Shown here piece by piece: positions 6,301-7,310 of a DNA stretch of 7,310 nucleotides; the first letter of the stretch is position 1; every line of letters begins with the position of its first letter. The DNA is from Flavobacteriales bacterium. GTDB lineage: Bacteria; Bacteroidota; Bacteroidia; Flavobacteriales_E; Vicingaceae. Below the pieces are notes generated by a model. The model was not told the DNA's origin. It saw only the letters and a program-made list of their open reading frames with translations, and did no database searches. The stretch lies in NCBI GenBank assembly GCA_002402165.1, contig NVVI01000014.1:51970-59279 (forward strand), written 5' to 3'. The translations under genes were made by a program, and so were the position numbers.

Positions 6301-6341
6301 TGTTTATAGTTCGAGAGCCCTTCGACAGGCTCAGGATGACA
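6261..6341. repeat. 22-bp imperfect inverted repeat, probably a dispersed palindromic repeat
   Basis: Left arm 6261-6282 and right arm 6320-6341 match as inverted copies at 20 of 22 positions. One difference becomes a T-G wobble and the other is a G-G mismatch; the spacer is 37 bases. The arms (core GAGCTTGTCGAAG / CTTCGACAGGCTC) are clearly more GC-rich than the surroundings. From memory, this core resembles an intergenic palindrome common in Bacteroidota and other genomes; its copy number here is unknown. No target duplication flanks it and no transposase is present. Confidence 0.7.
6274..6302 (+). promoter_or_regulatory. fahA: Candidate fahA promoter inside the inverted repeat
   Basis: TTG at 6274-6276, an 18-base spacer and TAATTTTG at 6295-6302 fit the Bacteroidota promoter pattern. 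The -33 part lies in the left arm of the repeat and the -7 part in its spacer. The transcript would start near 6308 and carry the right arm in a leader of about 70 bases. No other TAnnTTTG match is seen before fahA, which otherwise would depend on read-through from glyA. Confidence 0.35.
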
Positions 6342-6375
6342 TCTCTCACTATGACAAAATTAAAAAAACTAAATA

Positions 6376-7310
6376 ATGATAAAAGCAAACGATAAGAACA
6401 TTAAAACTTGGATAGAAATTTCTGAAAATTCTGATTTCTCTATTCAAAACATACCATTTGGGATAGCAAAAGTAAATAATGAAACTTTTGTAGCGACAAG
6501 AATAGGGGATACTGTTATAAATCTTTATGCTGTTGCTCGGCTAGGTCATTTTAACATTGAAAAAGAGGTTTTTTCTTCTTGTAGATTAAATGATTTTATG
6601 TTATTAGGTAAACAGGCTACTAGAGATGTTAGGAATGAAATTTCGGACATTTTTAATACTAATAATGAGGAAGCAAAAAATAATTCTGAATTACAAAGAG
6701 CATTGATGAATATTAATGAAGTAGAAATGTTAATGCCAGTAGAAGTGGGTGATTATACCGATTTTTATTCGAGTGAACAGCATGCTTTTAATGTAGGTTG
6801 TATGTTTAGAGACCCAGATAATGCCCTTTTACCAAATTGGAAACATATACCAGTGGGCTATCATGGTAGGGCCTCTTCCATAGTTGTTTCAGGCACTCCA
6901 ATTCATCGGCCTAAAGGGCAGCAAAAACCCAAAGATGATGAGCCACCAGTTTTTGGGCCATGTAAATTATTAGACTTTGAATTAGAAATGGCATTTATTA
7001 CTTATGAAGGAAAAGCTATGGGGGATTCTATTTCTACAGCAGAAGCAGCAGATTTTATTTTTGGAATGTGTTTGTTTAACGATTGGAGTGCTAGAGATAT
7101 TCAAAAATGGGAATATGTTCCATTAGGACCATTTTTAGCGAAAAGCTTTGGTTCTTCTATGTCTCCTTGGATAGTAACTTTAGATGCTTTAGAATCTTTT
7201 AGGACTAAAAGCACTGTCCAAGATCCTGAAGTATTTGATTACTTAAAATGCGATGGAGATAAAAACATTGATATTAACTTGCAAGTAGCCATTCAACCAG
7301 AAGGGACTGA
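6376..7310 (+). CDS. fahA: Fumarylacetoacetase, 3' end cut by window
   Basis: The frame runs from ATG 6376 to the window end without a stop: 311 residues of a protein usually about 420 long. The enzyme hydrolyses 4-fumarylacetoacetate to fumarate and acetoacetate, the last step of tyrosine/homogentisate breakdown in the cytoplasm. After a beta-barrel N-terminal domain (to about 115) comes the catalytic domain: DYTDFYSSEQH at 126-136 (D129 metal ligand, Y131, catalytic H136), PVGYHGRASS at 159-168, LDFELEMAF at 199-207 (E202 and E204 metal ligands), NDWSARDIQKWEY at 235-247 (D236 metal ligand; R240, Q243) and GPFLAKSFG at 251-259 (K256). These align with residues known from mouse FAH, so the visible part appears intact. 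The pair glyA-fahA is on one strand, but the 123-base gap with hairpins leaves co-transcription open. Confidence 0.96.
   Translation, partial: MIKANDKNIKTWIEISENSDFSIQNIPFGIAKVNNETFVATRIGDTVINLYAVARLGHFNIEKEVFSSCRLNDFMLLGKQATRDVRNEISDIFNTNNEEAKNNSELQRALMNINEVEMLMPVEVGDYTDFYSSEQHAFNVGCMFRDPDNALLPNWKHIPVGYHGRASSIVVSGTPIHRPKGQQKPKDDEPPVFGPCKLLDFELEMAFITYEGKAMGDSISTAEAADFIFGMCLFNDWSARDIQKWEYVPLGPFLAKSFGSSMSPWIVTLDALESFRTKSTVQDPEVFDYLKCDGDKNIDINLQVAIQPEGT

Noticed and set aside
6251..6341. Possible insertion-sequence remnant or CRISPR-like unit between glyA and fahA.
   Set aside because: There is only one inverted pair, no flanking target duplication, no transposase fragment and no repeat-spacer series.

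Overview
The window is AT-rich bacterial DNA that looks like a member of the Bacteroidota, probably Flavobacteriia or a close relative. The start sites lack clear Shine-Dalgarno sequences. Three of the four intergenic starts carry a match to the Bacteroidota -7 promoter element TAnnTTTG at a plausible distance, and a fourth match lies before fahA. The left end carries a Bacteroidota-type exosortase cassette. These are family and pattern judgements made by eye; no database search was run.

Region 1 (1-992, + strand) is a protein-sorting cassette. It holds the C-terminal end of an exosortase with its conserved Arg and His, then an overlapping small four-helix membrane protein of the exosortase-associated kind. 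After a hairpin and a promoter comes a 77-residue protein that has a signal peptide, only about 18 residues of Cys/Pro-rich mature sequence, and a C-terminal PLDGG-hydrophobic-basic tail of the PID-CTERM type. The likely logic is enzyme, accessory protein and substrate side by side.

Region 2 (998-4833, - strand) is a compact four-gene operon, legB-legC-acetyltransferase-ptmE, in which every junction overlaps by 1 to 8 bases. The enzymes fit a nucleotide-activated 2,4-diamino-2,4,6-trideoxyhexose route: nucleotidyl activation of a hexosamine phosphate, 4,6-dehydration, C4 amination and N-acetylation. The enzymes that would turn this into legionaminic acid (the NeuC/LegG hydrolysing epimerase, the NeuB/LegI synthase and the CMP-transferase) are not in the operon, which is bounded on both sides. 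The operon ends tail-to-tail with the sorting-substrate gene, only 5 bases apart.

Region 3 (4834-7310) is core metabolism on the + strand. glyA (serine hydroxymethyltransferase) is divergent from legB, and fahA (fumarylacetoacetase, tyrosine catabolism) is cut by the window end. Between them lies a 22-bp imperfect inverted repeat. It overlaps a second, mutually exclusive hairpin and a candidate fahA promoter. All gene-free stretches are under 150 bases. I saw no RNA genes, CRISPR array, insertion sequence or origin.
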